Assembly (NCBI GenBank): GCA_030452265.1
Contig: JAKDMQ010000009.1
Span: 1 to 35,158 of the forward strand
Reading direction: 5' to 3'
Origin: Nitrococcus sp.
Lineage (GTDB): Bacteria; Pseudomonadota; Gammaproteobacteria; Nitrococcales; Nitrococcaceae
DNA length: 35,158 nt
Every line of letters begins with the position of its first letter. Within the stretch, counting starts at the first letter, position 1. Positions 24,838 to 32,186 of this stretch are shown here, one piece after another. The translations under genes were made by a program, and so were the position numbers. Under the pieces are notes generated by a model. The model was not told the DNA's origin. It saw nothing but the letters and a program-made list of their open reading frames with translations, and ran no database searches.

Positions 24838-26214
24838 TCATGCCGTACCGTCGAATACCGCGCGCACCAGTTCCGGCAGACTCGGATGTGTATGGATGCT
24901 GTCGCGTACCAGGCCCGCCGTGCCGCCGGCGTTCATTGCGATGACGACCTCGTGCACTAGGTCCGCGGCCTGCGGGCCGATCATGTGAAAGCCGAGGATG
25001 CGGTCGCTGCCGCGTTCGACAATCAGTTTGGCGAAACCCGGCGGGGCGCCGACGATCTTGCCCTTGGCGATATCGGCATAGTCGACGCGAGCGGTCGCGT
25101 AGTCCAGGCCCTGATCGCGACATTGGGCTTCGGTCAGCCCGACCGCGCCGATTTGGGGATGGCTGAATACCGCGTGCGGGTTGGCGCGATAGGTTACCGT
25201 CTCGGCGCCGCCCTGCGAATTGCGGTAGGCCAACTCGCCTTCGTAGCTGGAGGTGTGCTTGAACATCGCCTGGCCGATGATATCGCCGTAGGCGTAGATA
25301 TCCGGATGACGGGTGCGCAGCGTATCGTCCACTTGCACGGCGCCTTTGTCATCGATGTCGACGCCGGTCTGGTGCAGCGCCAGCGCGTCGCTGTTGGGCT
25401 GGCGTCCGGCGGCCAACAGGATGTGTTCGGCGCTGACGGTCGTGGTCCGTCCGTCAGCGTCTTCCACCACGACGGATTTGTTACCGCCCTCGGCCCGCGC
25501 TTGAACCGCACGGCCGGTGACGAGCGCGACCTGCTTACCGAATTCGCGGGTGAACAGCTCGCGGACATCGTGGTCCTCGGCCAGCAGCCTGGGCGAGCCG
25601 TTGATGACCGTGACGTCGGTGCCCAGCGCGGAGAAAAAATACCCCAGCTCGGCGCCGATATAGCCGCCGCCGACAACGATCAGGCTGGCCGGTCGCCGTT
25701 CGAGTTCCAGCACGCTTTCGTTGGTCCAGTAGCCGGCCTGCTCGATCCCGTCGATCGGCGGTACATCCGCGCGGGCGCCGGCGGCGATGAACAGCTTGTC
25801 GCCGGTGATGCGCCGGCCGTCCTCGGTTTCCAGCAGCTTGTCGCCGACGAAGCGGACCCGGCTGTAGAACGGCGTCATCGTGTCTTCGACCCATTGCCGG
25901 GCGCCGGCGGCGTTGTCGGTACGGGCGCGGCGCATGTCGCGCATGATCCGGCCGAAGTCCACGTTGACCGACGACTGATCCAACGTGATACCGAAGTCGG
26001 CGGCACTACGGATGGTCTGCATCACTTCGGCCGACTGGATTAGCGTCTTGGTCGGGATGCAGCCGAAGTTCACGCAGGTGCCGCCGATGGCATCCGGCCG
26101 GTCGGTAATCAGGGCGACGGATTTGCCGTCCTTTACGGCGTAATACGCCGCGGTCAGGCCGGAGCCGCCGCCGATGACGACGATGTCGAAATGTTGTGTA
26201 TCTTGCATGGGCAT
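24838..26214 (-). CDS. Pyridine nucleotide-disulfide oxidoreductase (dihydrolipoamide dehydrogenase / mercuric reductase-like)
   Basis: 458 aa class I flavoprotein disulfide reductase. It has the FAD dinucleotide fold VVIGGGSGLTAAYYA (12-26), the redox pair GGTCVNFGCIPTK (C47, C52), the NAD(P)H fold VVGGGYIGAELGYFF, the second FAD motif YAYGDIIG and the C-terminal acid-base pair IHTHPSLPE (H443, E448). It moves electrons from NAD(P)H to a disulfide or similar acceptor in the cytoplasm. It lacks the lipoyl or heavy-metal domains that would name the substrate. An ATG at 26208 (MQDTQHFD) is an alternative start. Confidence 0.93.
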   Translation of the reverse strand: MPMQDTQHFDIVVIGGGSGLTAAYYAVKDGKSVALITDRPDAIGGTCVNFGCIPTKTLIQSAEVMQTIRSAADFGITLDQSSVNVDFGRIMRDMRRARTDNAAGARQWVEDTMTPFYSRVRFVGDKLLETEDGRRITGDKLFIAAGARADVPPIDGIEQAGYWTNESVLELERRPASLIVVGGGYIGAELGYFFSALGTDVTVINGSPRLLAEDHDVRELFTREFGKQVALVTGRAVQARAEGGNKSVVVEDADGRTTTVSAEHILLAAGRQPNSDALALHQTGVDIDDKGAVQVDDTLRTRHPDIYAYGDIIGQAMFKHTSSYEGELAYRNSQGGAETVTYRANPHAVFSHPQIGAVGLTEAQCRDQGLDYATARVDYADIAKGKIVGAPPGFAKLIVERGSDRILGFHMIGPQAADLVHEVVIAMNAGGTAGLVRDSIHTHPSLPELVRAVFDGTA

Positions 26215-26327
26215 AAATCAGCGGTTGAGTGATGACTTCCGGCCCTCAGAATAACGCTGGCCAGCGGCTACGTCGCCGGCGGCCGGGCGCGATTCCGTCA
26301 TTTTGTGCCAGTTCCGCCATCTTTCAA

Positions 26328-28196
26328 TCAGGTTCCGGTGGCGGTGGGGTGTCGATCCGCCAGCGTCCGTTGGTCGCTGCGGGCCCCGGCACCGCGCAAC
26401 AGACGCCAGCCGAACAGGGTCGCCAGTACGCTGGCCAGCATGATGCTGACTTTGGCCTGGGCCAGGACGGTGGGGTCTGAAAACGCCGATTCGGCGATGA
26501 ATATCGACATTGTGAAGCCGATGCCGCACAAGGCGCCGGCGCCAGCCACTTGCCGCCAGTTGAATTCTTGTGGGCTATCGGCCAATCCGCTGCGCGCGGC
26601 CAGCCAGGCGCCGAGGGTGATACCCAGCGGCTTGCCGATGACAAGCCCCGCGAGTATGCCCAGGCTCAACGGCTGCAGTAGCTGCAACGTGTCGGCCGTC
26701 AATACGATGCCGGCATTCGCCAGTGCGAACAGCGGCAACACCAGATAGGACGACCACGGTTGCAGATTGCGTTCCAGGCGCTGCGCCGGTGACAAAAGCC
26801 GTTCGACCATTGATTCCAGGCCGCGCACGGCCGCCTGGTACTGACCCTGTTGGCGTTCCCCGCTCGGCGGCGTTTCCAGACTATGGAACAGCGCCATGCT
26901 CTGGCCGTGCAACTGCGCCGGCCGCGGACGGCTGCGAGTGGGCACGGTGAATCCGAGCAATACGCCGGCCAGGGTGGGATGCAGCCCGGAATGCAGGACC
27001 GCCGCCCACAGCCCGAGGCCGATCAATGCATAGGGCAACGCCCAGTACACCCGTGCCCGGTTCAACCCATAGGCAGCCGCGGTGAACACCGCCGCCAGCG
27101 CCAGGCCGGGCAGGCCGACGTGATCCGTGTAGACCAGGGCCAAAACGAGGATGGCGCCGACATCGTCAGCGATGGCAAGCGTTGCTACGAACACCCGCAA
27201 CGCCAGCGGCACGCGCGAGCCGAAGGCCGCCAACAAGCCGAGGGCAAACGCCGTATCGGTGGCTATCGGCACGCCCCAGCCTGCGGCGTGGGGGCCGCCC
27301 GCGTTGAACAGCCAGTAGATCAAGGCCGGTACGGCCATGCCACCGGCCGCGGCGGCCAGAGGCAGGATGGCGCGACGGGGTTTTCGCAACTCACCGGCGG
27401 TGACTTCGCGCTTGATTTCCAGCGAAACGACGAAAAAGAAGATAACAATCAGGCCGTCGTTGACCCATTCATGCAGCGTCAGTGGCAGAGCCCAGGGGCC
27501 GAGACGCAGGGCGAATTCGGTGTGCCACAGGGCAAAATAGCTTCCCTGCCAGGGCGAATTGGCCCATATCAGTGCGATGACGGCGGCGCCGAGCATCAAC
27601 GCCCCGGCCGAGACGGACAATCCGGCGAAATCTTGTGCCAATGCCCGGACCTTCCAACCCAGCGGTTGGCGCATCGCTTCCAGCACGGATTCCTCGTCCC
27701 AAGCCCCGTCGTAGCGGCGGCCGTTGATGAAGAACGACGGTGTTGCGTGCGCGCCGCTTTCGAAAGCGTGATCGAAATCCTCGCGCACCCGCGGCTCGTG
27801 GGTTCGTTCGTCGAGTTCGTGGGCGAACCGTTCGGTGTCCAGCCCCAGTTCCGCGGCGCCTGCCACCAGACTGTCGCGATCGAGCGCATCCTGATGGTCG
27901 AACAGATAATCGTGCATGTCCCAAAAGCGGTCCTGGTCCGCCGCGGCCTCCGCCGCCTCGGCCGCGCGTTGCGCATCCGGGTGCAGACGGGTATTGGGGA
28001 AATGCCGAAATACATAGCGCACCCGTCCGGACAAACGCCCGTCCAGCAGTGGCCCGATGACCGCGTGGGCGCGCCGGCAGTAAACGCATTGATAATCGCC
28101 ATATTCGACCAGGGTGACATCGGCACCGTCGGGACCTCGCACGTGGTCGCGGCCCGAATCGACCGGGGGTCGGAGTGGCGTCGGTTGCGTGGGCAC
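26328..28196 (-). CDS. nhaA: DsbA-like thioredoxin domain fused to NhaA Na+/H+ antiporter
   Basis: 622 aa from GTG 28196 (AGGA upstream). Residues 1-180 are a DsbA/thioredoxin-4 domain with the active site EYGDYQCVYCRRAH (C37, C40) and the cis-proline loop ATPSFFINGRRYDG (P153). Residues 185-605 are NhaA: LHEWVNDGLIVIFFFVVSLEIKRE, then ATDTAFALGLLAAFGSRVP and AIADDVGAILVLALV, which hold the ion-site aspartates (D314, D344, D345). No signal peptide precedes the thioredoxin domain; NhaA has its N-terminus inside, so the redox domain is probably cytoplasmic. Role: Na+ export and pH control, perhaps gated by thiol state (inference). Confidence 0.95.
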   Translation of the reverse strand: MPTQPTPLRPPVDSGRDHVRGPDGADVTLVEYGDYQCVYCRRAHAVIGPLLDGRLSGRVRYVFRHFPNTRLHPDAQRAAEAAEAAADQDRFWDMHDYLFDHQDALDRDSLVAGAAELGLDTERFAHELDERTHEPRVREDFDHAFESGAHATPSFFINGRRYDGAWDEESVLEAMRQPLGWKVRALAQDFAGLSVSAGALMLGAAVIALIWANSPWQGSYFALWHTEFALRLGPWALPLTLHEWVNDGLIVIFFFVVSLEIKREVTAGELRKPRRAILPLAAAAGGMAVPALIYWLFNAGGPHAAGWGVPIATDTAFALGLLAAFGSRVPLALRVFVATLAIADDVGAILVLALVYTDHVGLPGLALAAVFTAAAYGLNRARVYWALPYALIGLGLWAAVLHSGLHPTLAGVLLGFTVPTRSRPRPAQLHGQSMALFHSLETPPSGERQQGQYQAAVRGLESMVERLLSPAQRLERNLQPWSSYLVLPLFALANAGIVLTADTLQLLQPLSLGILAGLVIGKPLGITLGAWLAARSGLADSPQEFNWRQVAGAGALCGIGFTMSIFIAESAFSDPTVLAQAKVSIMLASVLATLFGWRLLRGAGARSDQRTLADRHPTATGT

Positions 28197-28205
28197 AGGG
28201 CCGTC

Positions 28206-28370
28206 CTATCCCTGGTCAACCAGCGGCCGGATACCGACGCGCAAACTAGACGGCAATGGCGCACCCGGCCACCGCGATGCATGCGGCTGGCGGATCTCTG
28301 CGGCTTGTTCGATGTCGGCGGCGGTAATGTGCCCGTCAGTATCCACGGATGCACGGTTGTGCTGATTCAT
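28206..28370 (-). CDS. Small hypothetical protein upstream of nhaA
   Basis: 54 aa, MNQHNRASVDTDGHI then TAADIEQAAEIRQPHA. The stop lies 9 bp before the nhaA GTG. The ATG has no clear ribosome-binding site. No family is recognised. The frame and tight spacing suggest a leader peptide or a small real gene in the nhaA operon, but this is weakly supported. Confidence 0.35.
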   Translation of the reverse strand: MNQHNRASVDTDGHITAADIEQAAEIRQPHASRWPGAPLPSSLRVGIRPLVDQG

Positions 28371-28388
28371 GTGGGTTGCTCGTATACG

Positions 28389-28574
28389 TTACTCAAGGTA
28401 GTCGGTGCCGCTGACAGGACGTCTGCCTTCCTCGAATTCCTCGATTATCCTGGCGTTGAACGCCGGAATGTCGTCGAAACGAACGGCCACCACCGCACGT
28501 ACTTGATGCGGTTGGCTGTTTGGCCTGGCATCAGGTTTATTGCTCCAGGTGAGCATCCATGGTGATGTCGGCAT
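28389..28574 (-). CDS. Possible small protein or gene remnant after osmC
   Basis: 61 codons open; the 5' part overlaps osmC, so a GTG near 28496 would be the more likely start (about 35 aa). The end reads VAVRFDDIPAFNARIIEEFE then EGRRPVSGTDYLE, which looks protein-like. I do not recognise the family. It could be the tail of a lost gene. Confidence 0.2.
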   Translation of the reverse strand: MPTSPWMLTWSNKPDARPNSQPHQVRAVVAVRFDDIPAFNARIIEEFEEGRRPVSGTDYLE

Positions 28575-28962
28575 TCAGTACTTTGGACACCGGGCAGCCG
28601 GCCTTGGCTTTCTCGGCCGCCTGCTGGAACGCTTGCTGATCGGTATCCGGCACCTTGGCGGACACGTCGAGGTGAACGGCCGTGATATCGAAGCCGCCCT
28701 CGGCCTGTTCGAGGCTGACGGTGGCCGTGGTGTCGATACGCTCAGGCGTGAGGCCGTCCTCGCCCAGAATCATGGATAGGGCCATGGAATAACAGCCGGC
28801 ATGGGCAGCGCCAATGAGCTCCTCGGGGTTGGTGCCCTTGCCGTTCTCGAATCGGGTGCCAAAGGAATACTGGGTGTCGGAGAGCACGCCACTGTCAGTG
28901 GAGATGACACCCTTGCCTTGTTTGAGATCGCCCTGCCATTGGGCGTTTGCATTGCGTTTCAT
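28537..28962 (-). CDS. osmC: OsmC family organic hydroperoxide reductase
   Basis: 141 aa, same length class as E. coli OsmC. The two catalytic cysteines are in [13 protein letters not shown] (C57) and [14 protein letters not shown] (C123), and the catalytic Arg is in [22 protein letters not shown] (R37, motif split). It reduces organic hydroperoxides with lipoyl or thiol electrons in the cytoplasm. The ATG has AGGAG at good spacing. It lies 54 bp after an SDR gene on the same strand. A partner lipoyl reductase could be the flavoprotein at 24838-26214 (inference). Confidence 0.95.
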   Translation of the reverse strand: MKRNANAQWQGDLKQGKGVISTDSGVLSDTQYSFGTRFENGKGTNPEELIGAAHAGCYSMALSMILGEDGLTPERIDTTATVSLEQAEGGFDITAVHLDVSAKVPDTDQQAFQQAAEKAKAGCPVSKVLNADITMDAHLEQ

Positions 28963-29016
28963 AATGAACTCCTTTACGTGGGTTGCTGGATTGACTGAAA
29001 AGCCGCTGCCGGCTGT

Positions 29017-29754
29017 TTACAGTTCCTGTTGAGTGGGGCGGATGATCAATTCGTTGATATCGACATCGCCGGGCTGCTCGATGGCGTATACGATTGCCTT
29101 GGCGATCGCGTCGGCGTCGATGGCATCCTCGTAGAGCTTGTTGGCCGATTCCGCCGCCTCTTCGTGGCTGATGTGGTCGGTCAACTCGGTGGCCACTGCG
29201 CCCGGGGAAATATTGGTGGAACGAATTTCACCATTGGATTCCAGGCGCAAGCCTTCGGACAACGCTTTCACCGCGAATTTGGTCGCGCAATAAACGGCGC
29301 CGCCGGGCATGACCTTGTGTCCGGCAACCGAAGACAGGTTGATGATGTGGCCGCTGTGCTGCTCGCGCATGGTGGGCAGTACCGCGGCGATGCCGTAGAG
29401 CACCCCCTTGAGATTCACGTCCACCATCTGCTCCCACTCGTCGACCTTGAGGGCGTCGAGCGGGGCCAGCGGCATCAGGCCGGCGTTGTTGAGCAGTACG
29501 TCGATGCGGCCGAAGGTATCCTTGGCGGCCTGCGCCAGCGCTTCGACCTGACTTCGATCGGTCACATCGGTGACGCGATAGGCCGCTTGACCGCCATCGA
29601 CTTCGATCGACGAAACGAGCTCCTTGAGTCGGGATTCGCGGCGGGCGCCCAGCATCAGCTTGGCGCCGCCTTCGGCCAATCGGCGGGCCGTAGCTTCACC
29701 CAGCCCGCTGCTGGCGCCGGTAATAACAACAACTTTGTCGGCAATTCCATTCAT
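29017..29754 (-). CDS. Short-chain dehydrogenase/reductase (classical SDR)
   Basis: 245 aa, complete classical SDR. It has the NAD(P) motif [14 protein letters not shown] (11-24), a basic residue pattern GARRE after beta-2 that favours NADPH, LLNNAG (87-92), and the active site Ser at INLSSVAG (S141-142) with YCATK (Y155, K159). The C-terminus [10 protein letters not shown] is typical. AGGAGA lies 6 nt before the ATG. The substrate is not known; enzymes like this reduce ketones or aldehydes. It lies between osmC and the TetR gene on the same strand. Confidence 0.95.
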   Translation of the reverse strand: MNGIADKVVVITGASSGLGEATARRLAEGGAKLMLGARRESRLKELVSSIEVDGGQAAYRVTDVTDRSQVEALAQAAKDTFGRIDVLLNNAGLMPLAPLDALKVDEWEQMVDVNLKGVLYGIAAVLPTMREQHSGHIINLSSVAGHKVMPGGAVYCATKFAVKALSEGLRLESNGEIRSTNISPGAVATELTDHISHEEAAESANKLYEDAIDADAIAKAIVYAIEQPGDVDINELIIRPTQQEL

Positions 29755-29808
29755 TTCGATTCTCCTTGGTGAAAGTGATTATCAGGCGGCTCCTGCGTTC
29801 TTCGGTAC

Positions 29809-29833
29809 GCAATCCGGCTTTTCCCCGGATTGC
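29809..29833. repeat. Perfect 9-bp inverted repeat GCAATCCGG-N7-CCGGATTGC
   Basis: Arms at 29809-29817 and 29825-29833 around CTTTTCC. It lies between the end of the TetR gene (29997, minus) and the SDR start (29754, minus), so it could end the regulator transcript or sit in the SDR leader. There is no U-tract on the minus strand. Confidence 0.5.
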
Positions 29834-29996
29834 GAGCGGTTCAGGCAACCGTTCTGGACAGCACCGTGTCGTTCATGGCGCTGTGTAAATTTCTGCAGGG
29901 CAAGTGCGCTGCGTAAAGCGTAACGCTATCGAGAACCCGCGACTTCGCTTGAAGTGTCGGCCCGGATGATCATCGGATTGCGCTTCCAACTCGACA

Positions 29997-30596
29997 TCAA
30001 TTTCGACCATCCAGCATCCTGCTGAAAAACATGTCGGCAAACGCCGTCATCGGCGTAGTCGAGCGAGCGACCTTGGCGCGCAGGATGGCGCCTTCCCAAC
30101 CGTTGAGCAGAATTTCGGCCAGTTGTTCCACATCCTGGTCGGGGTCAATTTCATTCGCGGCACGGGCTTGCTCCAGGCAGTGCACGAAGCGCTGCGTCCA
30201 GCGGCTGAAGACCGTATCCAGACGGTCTCGAAAAACTTCCTTCTGCGCGGCGAGTTCCTGGCTCAGGTTGCCAATCAGACAACCTCGTCCGTAGTCATAC
30301 CGAACCATGTCCGCCAAGCCGGCGTCGAAGTAATTGCGGATACGCTGAAGCGGAGCCACCGTGGTGTCATTCAACAAGTTCTCGAGGCGGGCGTCATATT
30401 CGGCGTCGAAATCGTCGATCACCGCCAGCCCGAAATCCTCCTTGCTGGAAAAATAGTAGTAAAACGAGCCCTTGGGCACGCCAGCGGCGCTTAACACCGC
30501 GCTGACGCCGGTGTTGTTAAAGCCCTGCCGCGCGATGATTTCACTACCGGCGCGAATCAGTGCCTGACGTGTTTCGGTTCGTGTCATGCTTGACAT
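29997..30596 (-). CDS. TetR-family regulator, NemR-like, with Cys106 and Lys175
   Basis: 199 aa from ATG 30596, the same length I recall for E. coli NemR. The N-terminal helix-turn-helix reads ETRQALIRAGSEIIARQGF then VSAVLSAAGVPKGSFYYYFSSKEDFG. In the ligand domain GRGCLIGNLSQEL places a Cys at 106, and GAILRAKVARS places a Lys at 175. In NemR the Cys106-Lys175 pair is the reported electrophile/HOCl switch. This is strong evidence for a redox-sensing repressor; AcuR-type homologs are the main alternative. The ATG is 1 nt from an operator-like repeat, so it is likely autoregulated. It is divergent from the old yellow enzyme. Confidence 0.88.
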   Translation of the reverse strand: MSSMTRTETRQALIRAGSEIIARQGFNNTGVSAVLSAAGVPKGSFYYYFSSKEDFGLAVIDDFDAEYDARLENLLNDTTVAPLQRIRNYFDAGLADMVRYDYGRGCLIGNLSQELAAQKEVFRDRLDTVFSRWTQRFVHCLEQARAANEIDPDQDVEQLAEILLNGWEGAILRAKVARSTTPMTAFADMFFSRMLDGRN

Positions 30597-30617
30597 AATA
30601 GACCGGTCATCTATAGA
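30590..30617 (+). promoter_or_regulatory. Promoter of the old yellow enzyme operon
   Basis: TTGACA (30590-30595, perfect -35), 16-nt spacer, TATAGA (30612-30617, good -10). It points towards the plus-strand detoxification genes and would give a leader of about 270 nt. The spacer and the first bases of the -10 box are filled by an inverted repeat, a classic layout for TetR repression. Confidence 0.7.
30598..30614. promoter_or_regulatory. Putative TetR/NemR-like operator ATAGA-N7-TCTAT
   Basis: Inverted repeat ATAGACCGGTCATCTAT with an inner GACCGGTC palindrome. The left half, TAGACC, equals the half-site I recall for the E. coli NemR box. It lies between the -35 box and the 3' half of the -10 box of the plus-strand promoter and touches the regulator start codon, so one site could control both directions. 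Confidence 0.65.
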
Positions 30618-30640
30618 ATGCAAATGATGAACTTCCGGGT

Positions 30641-30868
30641 TTGCCTCAAGCGGCCGGCGCACCAAGATCGCGTCCATCCGAAACGCTTGGGGCGGCCCGC
30701 GTTCTGCAGCGACCGACTTGGTCGAGGACGGCCTATGAGCGCATTGCGATACAGCCTGATATCGACCAGCCGGAACCGGACGAAGACGACGCCATTGACG
30801 GCATCATCCAGGCGATGACGTACCAGCGTGAGATCGTCGCCGAACGAAAGCTGAACCGACTCTCTTAG
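30641..30868 (+). CDS. Possible leader ORF before the old yellow enzyme
   Basis: 75 codons from a TTG without ribosome-binding site, ending 24 bp before the old yellow enzyme ATG. The second half is acidic and protein-like (AIQPDIDQPEPDEDDAIDG, then IIQAMTYQREIVAERK). The family is unknown. It fills the otherwise long leader and may be a remnant or an unrecognised small protein. Confidence 0.25.
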   Translation: MPQAAGAPRSRPSETLGAARVLQRPTWSRTAYERIAIQPDIDQPEPDEDDAIDGIIQAMTYQREIVAERKLNRLS

Positions 30869-30892
30869 AGACGTGCCAAGGAGCATCAACCA

Positions 30893-32056
30893 ATGTCTGA
30901 AAGTCAGCCCATTCCGAAAACCGATCGCTACCCGATGCTGTTTTCCCCCGTGCGTATCGATTCGCTGCGGCTGGCCAACCGCGCGGCCGTGTCGCCGATG
31001 ACGCGCACCAGCGCCAATCCCGACGGTAGGCCCACCGATCAGATGGTCGAATATTATCGTCGCTACGCCCGCGGCGGCTTTGGGCTGGTCATCACGGAAG
31101 GCACGTATACCGATACCGTTCATGCTCAGGGTTATTTCCGGCAACCCGGCATCGCAACCGATGCGCAGGGCGCCGCCTGGCAGCCGGTGGTCGATGCGGT
31201 TCACGCCGCGGGTGCCGCGATCGTGGTCCAGCTGATGCACGCCGGAGCCCAGGGCCAGCACGAGGGCACCGCGACCGTCGCGCCGTCGGCGGTGCGGCCC
31301 TACGGCAAGACCAATCCGATCTATCACGGCGACGGCAAGGAATACGGGGTGCCCGAGGCGCTCACGGAGACCGGCATCGTCGAGGCGATCGATGGCTTCG
31401 TCGCCGCGGCGAAGCGCGCGCTGCAGGCCGGGTTCGACGGCGTGGAGATCCACGGCGCCAACGGCTATCTGCTGGATGAATTCATCACCGATTATTACAA
31501 CCGGCGCGACGACGAATACGGCGGCGACATCGGCAACCGCGTGCGCATGGTCCGGCGGGTCATCCAGAGCGTGCGCGATGCGGTGGGGCGTGATTTTACC
31601 ATCGGCGTGCGGTTGTCCCAGACCAAGATCAACGATACCGAGCATCGCTGGAACGGCCCGGAAGACGCCGCCGTGATCTTCCGCGCCATGGCCGAAGCCG
31701 GGGCGAGTTATATCCACGTCACCGGCGCCGGCGCGGTCGATCCGGCGTTTTCCGACGACGGCCCAAGTCTGGTTCAACTGGCGGCCGAGCACGGCGGCGG
31801 CATCGCAGTAATCGCCAACGGCCGGCTGTACGACGCTAGCAAGGCCGAGGCGCAGTTCGATACAGGCGGCGCGAGCCTGGTCGCCGTCGCGCGCGGCGCC
31901 TTGGCCAATGCCGATTGGCCGCGGCGGATCGCGGCCGGCCGCGCTCAAAACGACTTTGACCCGGACTTGCTCCAGCCGCTGGCCACGCTGGACAACCAGG
32001 CCGATTGGGAAGACGGCCAGGCGAGTATCTTCGAGCCGCTGCACAAATCGTCGTAG
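30893..32056 (+). CDS. Old yellow enzyme family NAD(P)H:flavin oxidoreductase
   Basis: 387 aa TIM-barrel FMN enzyme. Motifs: LANRAAVSPMTRTSANPDG near 27-45, GLVITEGTYTD, VVQLMHAGAQGQHEG, the substrate-activating H-x-x-N in IHGANGYLLDEF (H187, N190), YYNRRDDEYGGDIGNRVR (201-218), and the phosphate-binding VIANGRLYD / VAVARGALANADWP near the C-terminus. AAGGAG precedes the ATG. These enzymes reduce activated C=C bonds of electrophiles such as quinones, enals and maleimides (NemA type). It stands divergent from a NemR-like regulator, which strongly suggests induction by electrophiles. Confidence 0.95.
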   Translation: MSESQPIPKTDRYPMLFSPVRIDSLRLANRAAVSPMTRTSANPDGRPTDQMVEYYRRYARGGFGLVITEGTYTDTVHAQGYFRQPGIATDAQGAAWQPVVDAVHAAGAAIVVQLMHAGAQGQHEGTATVAPSAVRPYGKTNPIYHGDGKEYGVPEALTETGIVEAIDGFVAAAKRALQAGFDGVEIHGANGYLLDEFITDYYNRRDDEYGGDIGNRVRMVRRVIQSVRDAVGRDFTIGVRLSQTKINDTEHRWNGPEDAAVIFRAMAEAGASYIHVTGAGAVDPAFSDDGPSLVQLAAEHGGGIAVIANGRLYDASKAEAQFDTGGASLVAVARGALANADWPRRIAAGRAQNDFDPDLLQPLATLDNQADWEDGQASIFEPLHKSS

Positions 32057-32093
32057 CGCAGAGTCGTCAAGGAAAAATCTTTCACGAATACAC

Positions 32094-32109
32094 GTTGTAA
32101 CGTTGTAAC
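32094..32109 (+). repeat. Tandem repeat (GTTGTAAC)x2
   Basis: Two perfect adjacent 8-bp copies, in the 130-bp gap between the old yellow enzyme stop and the dehydrogenase start. It may be part of a second internal promoter or a regulator site; nothing more can be said from sequence. Confidence 0.4.
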
Positions 32110-32186
32110 CACGAAAAGTCGCGGGCGGTACGAAAGAAAGCGTGCGTGCCCGTGTCAACCACAGTCCATTCGCACAGGAGCAAGCC

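Noticed and set aside
24985-26043. 352-codon open frame antisense to the flavoprotein reductase
   Set aside because: Mirror of the sense codon pattern; no motifs and the sense strand is a full flavoprotein.
26850-28565. 571-codon open frame antisense to the DsbA-NhaA gene
   Set aside because: Low-complexity, Gln/Arg/Gly-rich translation without domains; the sense frame is clearly real.
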